Positions 15,238 to 23,743 of a DNA stretch of 64,000 bases are shown one piece after another (position 1 is the first letter of the stretch; every line of letters starts with the position of its first letter). Origin of the DNA: Bog-950 sp046329515 (GTDB lineage Bacteria > Bacteroidota > Bacteroidia > Chitinophagales > LD1); the NCBI GenBank assembly GCA_046329515.1, contig JAXLUM010000005.1, positions 186,001 through 250,000 of the forward strand. The letters run 5' to 3'. The position numbers and the translations under genes were made by a program. The notes below the pieces were generated by a model. The model ran no database searches. It worked only from the letters and a program-made list of their open reading frames with translations, and was not told the DNA's origin.

Positions 15238-16425
15238 TTAAAAAGGTTCGGCAATCTGGCGGGTCATCTTCTTAATGCTAAGGTAATTAATCAAAAGATA
15301 GACAGCAGCTAATGCCAGCATACATACGATGGCTTGGTAGCTTGGTAACCAGTCAGCTGCATCTATTATAGAACTCAGGTATTTTAAGATATAATAGCGT
15401 GCTACAAGGCCGCCGATTAAAGCTCCTGCCGTAGCCCCAGCCACCAGTAACGCAAAAAACCGGAAGATAGCCATACCCACACTCTGATAGCGATAGCCTA
15501 ACAAAACCAGTGTGCGAATTTCATACTCCGAACGCGCTACCAGTAAATTGCTGAACAGTATAAAACTACCAATAGACAATAGCACTACCAGCCCCGTTAG
15601 CAATAGTATAAGCAGTAACAATCGTTTTGAAAGACTCTGCACCTTACCCGTACGCAGGTAGTCGCTATTGGTTTTAATGCCGGTGCTATCTACATAGCGG
15701 CTGAATGCAGCCGGGTCGCTCACTTCTACAATTAGTTTGGAAGGCTGCTCGTAAGGCTTAATAGCATACTGCTCGTTATTATAGTCCACAAAACTTTGCG
15801 GCACCAATATGGTGTTAATGCGCTCGGTAAAAGCTGCTATGTGCGCAGGGTAGTGGTGAGTTGAATCGCCATCCCTAACCAAAAGCTCAAAAGGAAACAA
15901 CTTAGCAGCACCCTGCGAAATTTGCGGAAGGCCCTGACCGGGTGCAAAATCAAAATTGTAGAGGTCTAAATACTCTGCCGGCAGTATTACGGGCACATAG
16001 GCTGAGCGCGGACTCCAGTGCCATTCAGGCGGTAGTTGGTCAATAAAGCGGTCGGGCACCGATTCCAAAAAAATCTCGGTGTACACGTCCATTTTCTCCC
16101 GCAAGTGGGCCGCCGCTCCAACACCAAAACGGTTAGGCGTAAAGGCGCTAACATCCTTTACAAATGGCTTTGCTTTCAGTTTCTGCATTTCCTCAGTAGT
16201 AAAGCCGCCCGAAGAAAAGCCTAAGGTGTTTACCAGCGAAACACCCTTATTAACTATAAAGTATTGGTTGCTTATTAAGTCCTTCTGCTTAGCTAATGCA
16301 TCGGTTATGTCAATATATACCTGCACGGGAAGCCACAACAAAAACAGACCCGCAAAGGCACCAATGCTAACCAGCATTAATTGCCAAGTGCGTGTATGTT
16401 TTAAAAACAACTTCCCAAAGTTCAT
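15238..16425 (-). CDS. ABC transporter permease, FtsX/LolC-type
   Basis: 395 residues. One membrane helix lies at about 17-38, a large extracytoplasmic domain at about 40-265 and three helices at the C-terminus (about 267-291, 310-337 and 355-377), the normal FtsX-like layout. This layout belongs to systems that move lipoproteins, lipids or small molecules from the inner membrane, or that transmit force to periplasmic partners. The ATPase gene ends two bases upstream, so both are one transcript. The periplasmic domain shows no similarity I can name, and the cargo is unknown. Confidence 0.85.
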   Translation of the reverse strand: MNFGKLFLKHTRTWQLMLVSIGAFAGLFLLWLPVQVYIDITDALAKQKDLISNQYFIVNKGVSLVNTLGFSSGGFTTEEMQKLKAKPFVKDVSAFTPNRFGVGAAAHLREKMDVYTEIFLESVPDRFIDQLPPEWHWSPRSAYVPVILPAEYLDLYNFDFAPGQGLPQISQGAAKLFPFELLVRDGDSTHHYPAHIAAFTERINTILVPQSFVDYNNEQYAIKPYEQPSKLIVEVSDPAAFSRYVDSTGIKTNSDYLRTGKVQSLSKRLLLLILLLTGLVVLLSIGSFILFSNLLVARSEYEIRTLVLLGYRYQSVGMAIFRFFALLVAGATAGALIGGLVARYYILKYLSSIIDAADWLPSYQAIVCMLALAAVYLLINYLSIKKMTRQIAEPF

Positions 16426-16426
16426 T

Positions 16427-17065
16427 TTACAGATTTAAAATAATGTCGTAATGGGTATGGTGCTCGCTACCCAATGAGCTGATAATATAACCCGCACCAT
16501 TAACCGCACATTTCTTTTTAATTAACTGCATGGCAATAGCGGTATTCTCCTCATCAAGGTGGCTGAATGGTTCATCCAGCAAAAGCCATTTAAACGGCTG
16601 ACAAAGACTGCGCACAATGGCCACACGCTGCTGCTGGCCAAGAGATAGAGAACGGCATTGCCTGTCCATAAAATCCCCTACCCCCAATTTCTGCAGCATC
16701 TGCTCTGCTTCAGCAAAAGATTGATTGCTTAAATCAAGCTTGACTTTCAGGTTCTCGCGCACGGTTAAATTCTCAAACAAGCGCAGGTCCTGTATTACCA
16801 TGCTCAGCTTTTCCCTTCGTAGCTCACTCCAGTTATCCGTGTTTAGTGTGCTGATATCCTTTTCATCAAAAGTTATTTTACCGCTATAGCCGGTGCGCGA
16901 ACCAAAGAGGTACGATAAAAAAGTAGTCTTCCCTTTTCCGCTTTGCGCTTTAACCAATACACTTTTTCCAACGGGCAATGCAAAGCTGTTGCCCCACACC
17001 TCCGACTTTAAAACAGAAGTCCCCGCCAAAAAAGCAGGGACTACATTGGAAAAAGTAATGGTCAT
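16427..17065 (-). CDS. ABC transporter ATP-binding protein
   Basis: 212 residues, LolD-like in size. The Walker A motif at 40-47 reads AQSGKGKT, with Ala in place of the usual first Gly, which the A/GxxxxGK[ST] pattern allows. The Q-loop is near VIQDLRLFENLTVREN, the signature is LSLGQQQR, and Walker B is WLLLDEPFSHLD. It pairs with the permease gene that starts two bases downstream. The DUF4836-like gene lies nine bases upstream, so three genes may share one mRNA. Confidence 0.9.
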   Translation of the reverse strand: MTITFSNVVPAFLAGTSVLKSEVWGNSFALPVGKSVLVKAQSGKGKTTFLSYLFGSRTGYSGKITFDEKDISTLNTDNWSELRREKLSMVIQDLRLFENLTVRENLKVKLDLSNQSFAEAEQMLQKLGVGDFMDRQCRSLSLGQQQRVAIVRSLCQPFKWLLLDEPFSHLDEENTAIAMQLIKKKCAVNGAGYIISSLGSEHHTHYDIILNL

Positions 17066-17073
17066 ACCTACGG

Positions 17074-18771
17074 TTATTTAACCATTTTATAAGCTACATC
17101 AGCCTGCGCCAATAAACGGTAAAGGCTATTGCCTTTGCCTTCGTTAAGGTTAATGCTTACTTCAGAATTTGAAGCGTTGCCGCTGCCGGTTACATCTTTA
17201 AACAACTGCATGTAGGTTGCAAACGCATTGTAGTTGCGCTCACCCATTTCTTTGCTCATGCTGTTGCGTATCTCCAACGGATAATGATCCAACACCATAT
17301 CGAAAAACACCGCGCTTGATTTGCCTTTCACTAAATCGGCTACGCGTGCAGGCGGTGGGCCCAACTTACCATCAGTAGCCATCTTTTTAGCCACCTCAAC
17401 ACTGTTGGTTACGGTGTATCCAAACTTATTCTCAATCAGGTAAGTATTCATATTACGCTCCAAAGGATAAGTGTAGTAACCATCAGCAGTTTTAGTTATC
17501 CCGTATTTCGCTAACAGCTTCTGCACTCCTTCCTTATTGTTAGAAGAGAAGTTGAAAGTGAACACAGGCACAGGGTAGTCGTCCATAGGGTTGTGATACG
17601 CAGGGTAATCCTCATAATTATCACTACCGTAGTATTCTGAATCATCTTCCGCTTTTATAGCCTCCGCCATTGCCAGGGCTGAACTATCAACAGCCGGCTT
17701 ATCAAAACCTACCAGCGCAAAAGAAAACTCCCCGCCAAATATCTTTTCCAAACTCTTTACATCCATATCCATGGCGGCAGCTATTTGTGCTTTGCCCATG
17801 CTTATCATTGGTATTTTATCGTAGTAAGCAAACACTTTTTCGCTGTTTAGTGCAATGGCAAACAGGGCGTAAATATCTTTTTGTGTAAGACTGTTAATAT
17901 GCTCTTCACTCAGGCCTTTCGGGTCTAACCAATCGCCGGGCTTAGCTGCATCCTTATCGTCTGAGTCGGTTTTGCGTACGGTAGTAAACAGTATCTTGTT
18001 ATCCTGAAACTCAAGATTGCTCCACACATAATTGCCTTTAAGGTAACCGCTCATTGAGCCATACATCATACCACCAAAAGGATTATCGCGCGTTAAAGCG
18101 CTGGTTAGCTTATCAAACTCGTTAAAGTTCATAAACACACTCATGTCCTTTTTGCTGCGGGCATATTCCTGAAAGAAAGTATTCGCTAAAACAGATTCCT
18201 CCTTTTTACGCGCAAAGGTTGAGCTTAAAAAACCTTTCAATGAATCGCGAAGTTCATAGTCATATACAGTAGCTACTACTGCACCGGTGCCATTCCAGGC
18301 CAGTGCCATTTCACTACCATCGTAAACCGCCTTGTAGTCTTTTTCATTTACAATTTTAGCTTCCGGTTTTACCTTCAAAATACTTTCCTTAAACTGGTCT
18401 TCATCCTTAATATCAAACACCATGGCACCTACAAATGCTTCGCCATACATTGCGCCAAAAAAGTAAACATCGGACATGATATTTACGCCGCTGCTGAATG
18501 GATGTTCAAACACCTCCATGGCTTTTTTATCCTTCGGCGAATCGGAAGCTTCCTCCTTCATTTTGCCCTGTAAATCCTTAAACCACTGCATTTCCTTCAC
18601 CTTATCCATATCGGCCTTGGTTAATACCGATTTGAAATCGATGTTGCCGACAAACACTGCGTTTTTAGGCACTAACTGCAGGTGCTTATCGCTGCCTTTA
18701 AAATAGTAATAGGCGCCGGCACCTATGCCGAACAAAATCACCAATACGCCTATAATAACTCCCTTTTTCAT
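17074..18771 (-). CDS. Membrane-anchored hypothetical protein (DUF4836-like)
   Basis: 565 residues. One N-terminal membrane helix (about 4-24) anchors a long extracytoplasmic domain. The opening HLQLVPKNAVFVGNIDFKSVLTKADM and the alternating beta/alpha pattern fit a Bacteroidota family I know as DUF4836, but this rests on memory of the pattern, not a search. An acidic, tyrosine-rich insertion (DDSEYYGSDNYEDYPAYHNP) sits near residue 375. The function is unknown. The ABC ATPase begins nine bases downstream, so a role with that transporter is possible. Confidence 0.65.
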   Translation of the reverse strand: MKKGVIIGVLVILFGIGAGAYYYFKGSDKHLQLVPKNAVFVGNIDFKSVLTKADMDKVKEMQWFKDLQGKMKEEASDSPKDKKAMEVFEHPFSSGVNIMSDVYFFGAMYGEAFVGAMVFDIKDEDQFKESILKVKPEAKIVNEKDYKAVYDGSEMALAWNGTGAVVATVYDYELRDSLKGFLSSTFARKKEESVLANTFFQEYARSKKDMSVFMNFNEFDKLTSALTRDNPFGGMMYGSMSGYLKGNYVWSNLEFQDNKILFTTVRKTDSDDKDAAKPGDWLDPKGLSEEHINSLTQKDIYALFAIALNSEKVFAYYDKIPMISMGKAQIAAAMDMDVKSLEKIFGGEFSFALVGFDKPAVDSSALAMAEAIKAEDDSEYYGSDNYEDYPAYHNPMDDYPVPVFTFNFSSNNKEGVQKLLAKYGITKTADGYYTYPLERNMNTYLIENKFGYTVTNSVEVAKKMATDGKLGPPPARVADLVKGKSSAVFFDMVLDHYPLEIRNSMSKEMGERNYNAFATYMQLFKDVTGSGNASNSEVSINLNEGKGNSLYRLLAQADVAYKMVK

Positions 18772-18798
18772 GTAAGTGTTTTAAGATTATGGAATGCG

Positions 18799-18806
18799 CG
18801 AATATA
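18799..18806 (-). promoter_or_regulatory. -7 promoter element (TATATTCG)
   Basis: TATATTCG followed by CG on the minus strand, 27 bases before the ATG at 18771; one base off TAnnTTTG. It would drive the DUF4836-like/ABC genes. Confidence 0.45.
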
Positions 18807-18829
18807 AACAGCCCACCATGTAAGGCAAA

Positions 18830-19921
18830 CTATTGTTTTAGATATTTAAGCATTAATTCAGCCGTTCGCCTACTGGCCCCTGCATCACCCAGTTTATGGC
18901 GTAAGTCCACATAATCAGCCAGCATAACGCTTCTGTATTCCGGCGTAAGCAGTTTCTTCAACTCAGCCACCAGGCGGCTCTTATTTACATCAGCCTGAAT
19001 GAGTTCCTCCACAACGCGCCTGTCGCAAATTAAATTAACCAGGCAAATAAACCGTATGTTCTTAATAAGGGACTTGGCTATGTAATACGATATCCAGCTA
19101 CCCTTATAGCAAATCACCTCCGGTATTCCGTGTAAGGCGGTTTCAAGGGTAGCCGTACCACTGGTTACAATAGCAGCCTTTGCTTCTTTTATAACCTCAT
19201 AGGTTCTGTCAAGCGCTAATTCGCAACGGGCATTACCCATTAACTTCCGGTAAAATTCCTCGCCTATATGCCCCAAACCGGTAATTACAAACCGATAATC
19301 AGGAAACTCGTCAATTACTTTTAGGTATTCCGGCAACAGGTAAGCAATTTCCTGTTTTCGGCTACCGGGCACCAAGGCAATTGTTTTGCTCTCATTTAAC
19401 CTGTTTACCTCAGGCAGTGTAGTCAATTCATCCAATAATGGGTGACCCACAAAATCTACCTGCACGCCATAGCGTTCGTAAAACTCCTTTTCAAAAGGCA
19501 GTATTACAAACATACGGTCAACATACTCCTTAACCTTGTGCACTCGCCCCGTTTTCCATGCCCACAACTGCGGAGATATATAGTAGAATATTTTAAACTT
19601 ATTTTCTTTTAAAAAAGGAAACAGCCTGAAATTAAAACCGGGGTAATCAATCAGTATTACCACATCAGGATTGAAAGCCTTTATATCCTTCTTGCAAAAA
19701 CTTATGTTGTTTAGTATGGTGCCCAGGTGCTTTACTACTTCAAAAAAACCCATAAAGGCAAGGTCGCGGATGTGCTTCACTACAACTCCGCCGGCAGCCT
19801 GCATTTTATCGCCACCCCAACAGCGGATATCAGCAGCAGGGTCTAACAGGCGCAACTCCTTTATAAGATTAGCGCCGTGTAAATCGCCTGAAGCCTCGCC
19901 CGCTATTATGTAATACTTCAC
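18830..19921 (-). CDS. lpxB: Lipid-A-disaccharide synthase
   Basis: 363 residues. LpxB joins UDP-2,3-diacylglucosamine to lipid X to make the disaccharide of lipid A at the inner membrane. The start MKYYIIAGEASGDLHGA is diagnostic, followed by FVGHPLLDE, ALVPGSRKQEI and TSGTATLETAL, which carry the GT19 UDP-sugar site. It is the third gene of a surE - small membrane protein - lpxB operon, six bases after the membrane protein gene. Confidence 0.95.
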   Translation of the reverse strand: MKYYIIAGEASGDLHGANLIKELRLLDPAADIRCWGGDKMQAAGGVVVKHIRDLAFMGFFEVVKHLGTILNNISFCKKDIKAFNPDVVILIDYPGFNFRLFPFLKENKFKIFYYISPQLWAWKTGRVHKVKEYVDRMFVILPFEKEFYERYGVQVDFVGHPLLDELTTLPEVNRLNESKTIALVPGSRKQEIAYLLPEYLKVIDEFPDYRFVITGLGHIGEEFYRKLMGNARCELALDRTYEVIKEAKAAIVTSGTATLETALHGIPEVICYKGSWISYYIAKSLIKNIRFICLVNLICDRRVVEELIQADVNKSRLVAELKKLLTPEYRSVMLADYVDLRHKLGDAGASRRTAELMLKYLKQ

Positions 19922-19926
19922 AGGTA

Positions 19927-20271
19927 CTAAAGAATTTCCTTTATAAGTATGGCAAACACCAATAGCATACTGGCCAGCACAATACCACGGCAGGCGTTAT
20001 AATAGTTGCGTTGCAGCAGCAGGTAAAAGTATATAGGGTTAAGAAAACAGCTTAAAGTAGAAACACGCAAAAAGGTACCGGAATAATGCAGGCTTATTCT
20101 AAACAACTCAAATGAATAAGAAGCCTTTTGCACTACGGTACTATAGAAATAGGTAAAGCCAAAAATGATGAAGAAGCCTACTACAGGCAATACCAGTGAA
20201 GGGAAAAAGCCCACTGAAAACCGGTCCCACTTATAAGGTGTTGGTGTTGGGTTCAAATATCTGTCTAACAT
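19927..20271 (-). CDS. Small membrane protein (114 aa)
   Basis: Three hydrophobic segments (about 21-43, 58-80 and 95-112) with a short aromatic N-terminal tail (MLDRYLNPTPTPYKWDRFSVG). No signal peptide and no known motif. It lies between surE and lpxB with 12- and 5-base gaps, so it is co-transcribed with them. Inner-membrane location is likely; a link to lipid A synthesis is only suggested by position. Confidence 0.7.
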   Translation of the reverse strand: MLDRYLNPTPTPYKWDRFSVGFFPSLVLPVVGFFIIFGFTYFYSTVVQKASYSFELFRISLHYSGTFLRVSTLSCFLNPIYFYLLLQRNYYNACRGIVLASMLLVFAILIKEIL

Positions 20272-20283
20272 TTGGGATAATAA

Positions 20284-21108
20284 TTACAGGTTAAAACGGT
20301 TACTATCTGTTTGTGGTATATCGTTGCCTTGTTTTAATTCCGAAAAATCCCAATTCTCATTAATAATCGGTATTACGTGGTGTGCAGTTAAGTCGTGTTG
20401 CACAGGCACCACGCTTACATAACCTTCAGCTAAAGCCCATTCATCAGTATCATGGCCCTTATCGTAATTCACAAACTTGCCGGTTAGCCAGTAATAAGGC
20501 TTGCCCATTGGGTCCTTGCGCTCCATATATTCTTCCTCCCATTTGGCTAAGGCCTGCCGGCATATCTTTAAGCCCTTTACCTCATTTAAAGGCAGCTTAG
20601 GTATGTTAACGTTTAAGAGGGTATGCTTTGGTATACCATATTTAAGCAGGGCATCAGCAATAAAACGCGCATAGTATATAGAAGCAGTAAAGTCCGCATC
20701 GTGCGAATAGTCCGATAGTGAAAAACCTACACTGGGTATTCCCTCAAGGCTGGCTTCAACAGCAGCACTCATGGTACCACTGTAAATAATATTTATTGAG
20801 GAGTTGCTGCCGTGGTTTATACCGCTAACACAAAGGTCAGGATGGCGGTGTAGCACCTTGTCAACAGCCAGCTTTACGCAGTCAACCGGTGTGCCTGAAC
20901 ATTGGTAAGCTTTTATATCGCCAAAATTGTGCACCTGCTTTAAGCGCAATGGTTTATTAATGGTTATGGCGTGCCCCATACCGCTTTGCGGCGAATCCGG
21001 CGCAACCACTACTACTTCTCCTAAATCCTTAACAGCTTTAACCAAGGCCTCTATTCCCGGGGCCGTTATTCCATCATCATTTACAACTAAAATCAAAGGT
21101 TTATCCAT
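20284..21108 (-). CDS. surE: 5'/3'-nucleotidase SurE
   Basis: 274 residues. SurE hydrolyses nucleoside monophosphates with a divalent metal bound by the Asp11-Asp12 pair in LVVNDDGITAPG; further family motifs are APDSPQSGMGHAIT, CSGTPVDCVKLA and VSGINHGSNSSINIIYSGTMSAA. The C-terminus is slightly longer than the shortest homologues. It is the first gene of the surE-lpxB operon. The -7 element lies almost on the start codon. Confidence 0.95.
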   Translation of the reverse strand: MDKPLILVVNDDGITAPGIEALVKAVKDLGEVVVVAPDSPQSGMGHAITINKPLRLKQVHNFGDIKAYQCSGTPVDCVKLAVDKVLHRHPDLCVSGINHGSNSSINIIYSGTMSAAVEASLEGIPSVGFSLSDYSHDADFTASIYYARFIADALLKYGIPKHTLLNVNIPKLPLNEVKGLKICRQALAKWEEEYMERKDPMGKPYYWLTGKFVNYDKGHDTDEWALAEGYVSVVPVQHDLTAHHVIPIINENWDFSELKQGNDIPQTDSNRFNL

Positions 21109-21112
21109 AGCG

Positions 21113-21120
21113 CGAAGATA
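21113..21120 (-). promoter_or_regulatory. -7 promoter element close to surE start (TATCTTCG)
   Basis: TATCTTCG followed by CGCT and then the surE ATG on the minus strand: only four bases separate them. It would give a very short leader or a leaderless mRNA. Confidence 0.45.
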
Positions 21121-21222
21121 AATTTATTACACTGCCAAAACCCACACCTATGTAATTGTTAGTTAATGGTGTATTAACGCTTATCGCCTAAGCTAAAGGC
21201 ACACTTATGGAAGAATACACCT

Positions 21223-22287
21223 ATGGAAGAGCGCAAACCAATGAAGAAAACAGCCTTAAGACTGGCTTTTTTAGCCTTACCGCTGGTTAGTGGTATCAAT
21301 ACGTTAGTACCCGGCTTGTTCAGGCGTATTATCAATAAAAAGCTTTCGTCCGTTCAGGGCTTCAGCGGGCAGTTGCAGCATCTCAACATTTCCTTTTTAA
21401 AAGGGGAATTTGAAGTAACAAACCTGCAAATGCAAAAGTCCGCCGCTTCAGGAGGCGAACGGGCCTTTCTGTTTTTAAGAAAAGCGACCCTGCGCATTAA
21501 CCGAATGGCCTTATGGCGTGGGGCTTTGGTAGGCGAAATTCATTTGGATATGCCCTCCTATGTTCACATGCCATTACAGGAACCGGAAGAAAAGCATTTC
21601 CCTACCTCGCTGTTCAGCGCTCCCCCCTTTCCGGTTTTTGTAGAAAAAATGGAGATTATAAATGGCAGCCTCGATTACCTGGACCGCCGCAAAATACCGG
21701 CAGTAGAACTAACTACCAACAACATAAACGCTCAAATACATAACATAGCTAACTTTCATTACCCCGATAAACAACTACCCGTACATGCCCAAATTAAAGG
21801 TGAGGCCTATGGAGGCGAATGGACCTTTAACGCCAAAATTAACCTGCTGGAAAGCACCCCTGCTTTTGATATGGATATGGAACTTAAAGAGGTGAATATG
21901 ACCGGCCTTAACCCCATATTTAAAGCCTACGGCAAGTTTGATGTAAACAGCGGCGTACTGAATGTATTTTCAGAAGTGGCAGCAAAACAAGGCAAGTTTA
22001 AAGGTTATGTTAAACCGCTTATTAGTGATTTAGATGTGCTTGGACCCGAGGATAGGGACAAGAAACTCATTGCCCGTTTATGGGAAGGGTTAATTGGCGC
22101 TTCTGCTTTTGTATTTACCAACCCTATTAAAGACCAGCTTGGCACCAAACTGCCGCTTGAAGGTGAGTTAAAAGACCCTAAAGTGCATGTGGCCTATGCT
22201 ATTGGCGAGGTGCTGATTAATGCCTTTGTAGCTGCTTTACGTCCCTCTATTGATTATGAAATCAATATTAATTCCGTTAAAAAGTAA
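21223..22287 (+). CDS. AsmA/DUF748-like envelope protein
   Basis: 354 residues. A hydrophobic N-terminal segment (about 9-30) anchors a beta-rich domain with the DUF748/AsmA-type pattern: LQHLNISFLKGEFEVTNLQMQK, then KATLRINRMALWRGALVGEIHLDMPSYVHMP. Proteins of this superfamily are linked to envelope lipid transport or outer-membrane assembly, but the role of this one is not known. Met7 is an equally good start, giving MKKTALRLAFLALPLV. It is divergent from surE. Confidence 0.75.
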   Translation: MEERKPMKKTALRLAFLALPLVSGINTLVPGLFRRIINKKLSSVQGFSGQLQHLNISFLKGEFEVTNLQMQKSAASGGERAFLFLRKATLRINRMALWRGALVGEIHLDMPSYVHMPLQEPEEKHFPTSLFSAPPFPVFVEKMEIINGSLDYLDRRKIPAVELTTNNINAQIHNIANFHYPDKQLPVHAQIKGEAYGGEWTFNAKINLLESTPAFDMDMELKEVNMTGLNPIFKAYGKFDVNSGVLNVFSEVAAKQGKFKGYVKPLISDLDVLGPEDRDKKLIARLWEGLIGASAFVFTNPIKDQLGTKLPLEGELKDPKVHVAYAIGEVLINAFVAALRPSIDYEININSVKK

Positions 22288-22363
22288 GGAACACCTTTTG
22301 CTTTATAAAGCTGATAAGGAAGAGAAACCTTATCATAATCATTAACCTTTAAAATGTAAAGCA

Positions 22364-22525
22364 GTGGCTCGTATAATTTTGTTTCCCTTTTTAGGTGTGT
22401 TATTGGTGCTGTGGGTATTGGGCAACACTGCCTTTCGCATAGTGCAGGTGCTGTTTGCACTTGCGGGTTTTGTATTGTTATTCATGTTCGGAAATTTCAT
22501 TGTATCCAAACATTTAGATAATTAA
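22364..22525 (+). CDS. Small membrane protein (53 aa, GTG start)
   Basis: A short frame from GTG 22364 to TAA 22523-22525, translating as VARIILFPFLGVLLVLWVLG, a short polar hinge with Arg (NTAFRIVQ), then a second hydrophobic stretch and the tail IVSKHLDN. The layout is a helical hairpin of two membrane segments. It lies 76 bases after the DUF748-like gene and right before a strong terminator, which fits a real last gene of a transcript. No family recognised. Confidence 0.55.
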   Translation: MARIILFPFLGVLLVLWVLGNTAFRIVQVLFALAGFVLLFMFGNFIVSKHLDN

Positions 22526-22544
22526 TAATGCCTGCCAGGCTAAA

Positions 22545-22577
22545 TAAAAAAGCCCCCGGATTTCCGGGGGCTTTTTT
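22545..22577. terminator. Bidirectional terminator
   Basis: AAAAAAGCCCCCGG pairs with CCGGGGGCTTTTTT around a 4-base loop, symmetric on both strands. It ends the plus-strand small membrane protein transcript and the minus-strand csbD transcript. Confidence 0.9.
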
Positions 22578-22588
22578 ATGGTCTATCA

Positions 22589-22774
22589 TTAAAGCTCATT
22601 AATCCATTTCACCAGTTCTTCACGCTTTTTACCGGTCTTTTGTTGCAATTTACCCAGCAACTCATCTTCCTGTCCTTCCTGGTAGCTTAAATCATCCTCG
22701 GTTAAATCGCCATAGGCTTTTTTCAATTTACCTTTAATCTCGTTCCATTTGCCTTTTACTTCTAACTTATCCAT
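22589..22774 (-). CDS. CsbD-family stress protein
   Basis: 61 residues, full length for the family. The pattern is typical: MDKLEVKGKWNEIKGKLKKAYGDLTEDDL, then a Gln-rich helix (EDELLGKLQQKTGKKREELVKWI). CsbD-like proteins are small, highly charged and usually induced by general stress; the mechanism is unknown. It lies 44 bases after the BrkB-like gene and may share its mRNA. The bidirectional terminator follows directly. Confidence 0.9.
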   Translation of the reverse strand: MDKLEVKGKWNEIKGKLKKAYGDLTEDDLSYQEGQEDELLGKLQQKTGKKREELVKWINEL

Positions 22775-22818
22775 AATACTGTGTTTTAAAAATTAGTAAT
22801 GCCGCTATACGTAAACAA

Positions 22819-23742
22819 TCATTCCTTTTTGGGTAGCACCTCCTTGTTTACTATGCCTTTTTCCTTGTCAGTTTTAGTAGCTTTAGGGTCAAGGGAAACG
22901 CCTTTTTCAATTGCAAGCGCCTGAGTAAACTCAGCCCCGAAGAATAGTATTTGCGAGGAATAAAATACCCACACCAAAATAACTATAACAGAGCCCGCCG
23001 CCCCATAAGTACTGGCCAAATTGCTCTTGCTTATATACAAGCCAATAAGGTATTTACCCAAAATAAACAGCACGGTAGTAAACAATGCTCCTTTCCATAC
23101 GCTGCGCCATTTCAGTTTTGCGTCCGACATAAACTTATATATCAACGAAAACAACAGCATGGTAAGCCCCATGGAGAGTATGTAGTCAACAAGTTTAAAC
23201 AGCACCACCGAAATATCGGGCAAGCGGTTATTCAGATAATTGGTAAAGGCTTGCAAAGCGCTGTGTATTACCATTGATATAAGTAGCAGAAACGCCAACG
23301 ATATTATCATGGCGAAGGAGAATACACGGCTTACAATAAATTTAGCCACCGGTTTTTTAGCCGCGGGTTTTACATCCCAAATAACATTTAAGCTGGTGCG
23401 CAATTGACCGAATACTGTTGTAGCACCAACAACTAAAATTACCAGCGCTATTATGGTCATTACAATATTCTCGCCCGGTTTGTAAGCTGATTTTATGATG
23501 TTCTGTAATTCAGTTGCGCTTTGTGAACCTACAAAGCCCTGCAGTTGACGCTTAACTTCTCCTTCAATAGCATCAGGCCCCAGTATAAAACCTGCTACGC
23601 TTATTACAATTATTAAAAGCGGCGCTAAGGAGAACAAGGTATAATACGATAGAGCAGCCGCCAAGGTGCCGGTATCGTGCTTGGTAAAAAGCAACACACT
23701 GTTTTTAAGTGTATGCCATATTTCCTGAAAAAACTTTTTCAT
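22819..23742 (-). CDS. YihY/BrkB-family inner-membrane protein
   Basis: 307 residues with six hydrophobic segments, the usual number. Family stretches include HDTGTLAAALSYYTLFSLAPLLIIVISVAG near the N-terminus, NVIWDV, WRSVWKGALFTTVLFILGKYLIG and STYGAAGSVIVILVWVFYSSQILFFGAEFTQ. The C-terminal tail is charged (KATKTDKEKG...LPKKE). The function is uncertain; it is not an RNase, despite old annotations of homologues. The gene starts one base after the stop of the SDR gene, so the two are one operon. Confidence 0.9.
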   Translation of the reverse strand: MKKFFQEIWHTLKNSVLLFTKHDTGTLAAALSYYTLFSLAPLLIIVISVAGFILGPDAIEGEVKRQLQGFVGSQSATELQNIIKSAYKPGENIVMTIIALVILVVGATTVFGQLRTSLNVIWDVKPAAKKPVAKFIVSRVFSFAMIISLAFLLLISMVIHSALQAFTNYLNNRLPDISVVLFKLVDYILSMGLTMLLFSLIYKFMSDAKLKWRSVWKGALFTTVLFILGKYLIGLYISKSNLASTYGAAGSVIVILVWVFYSSQILFFGAEFTQALAIEKGVSLDPKATKTDKEKGIVNKEVLPKKE

Positions 23743-23743
23743 A

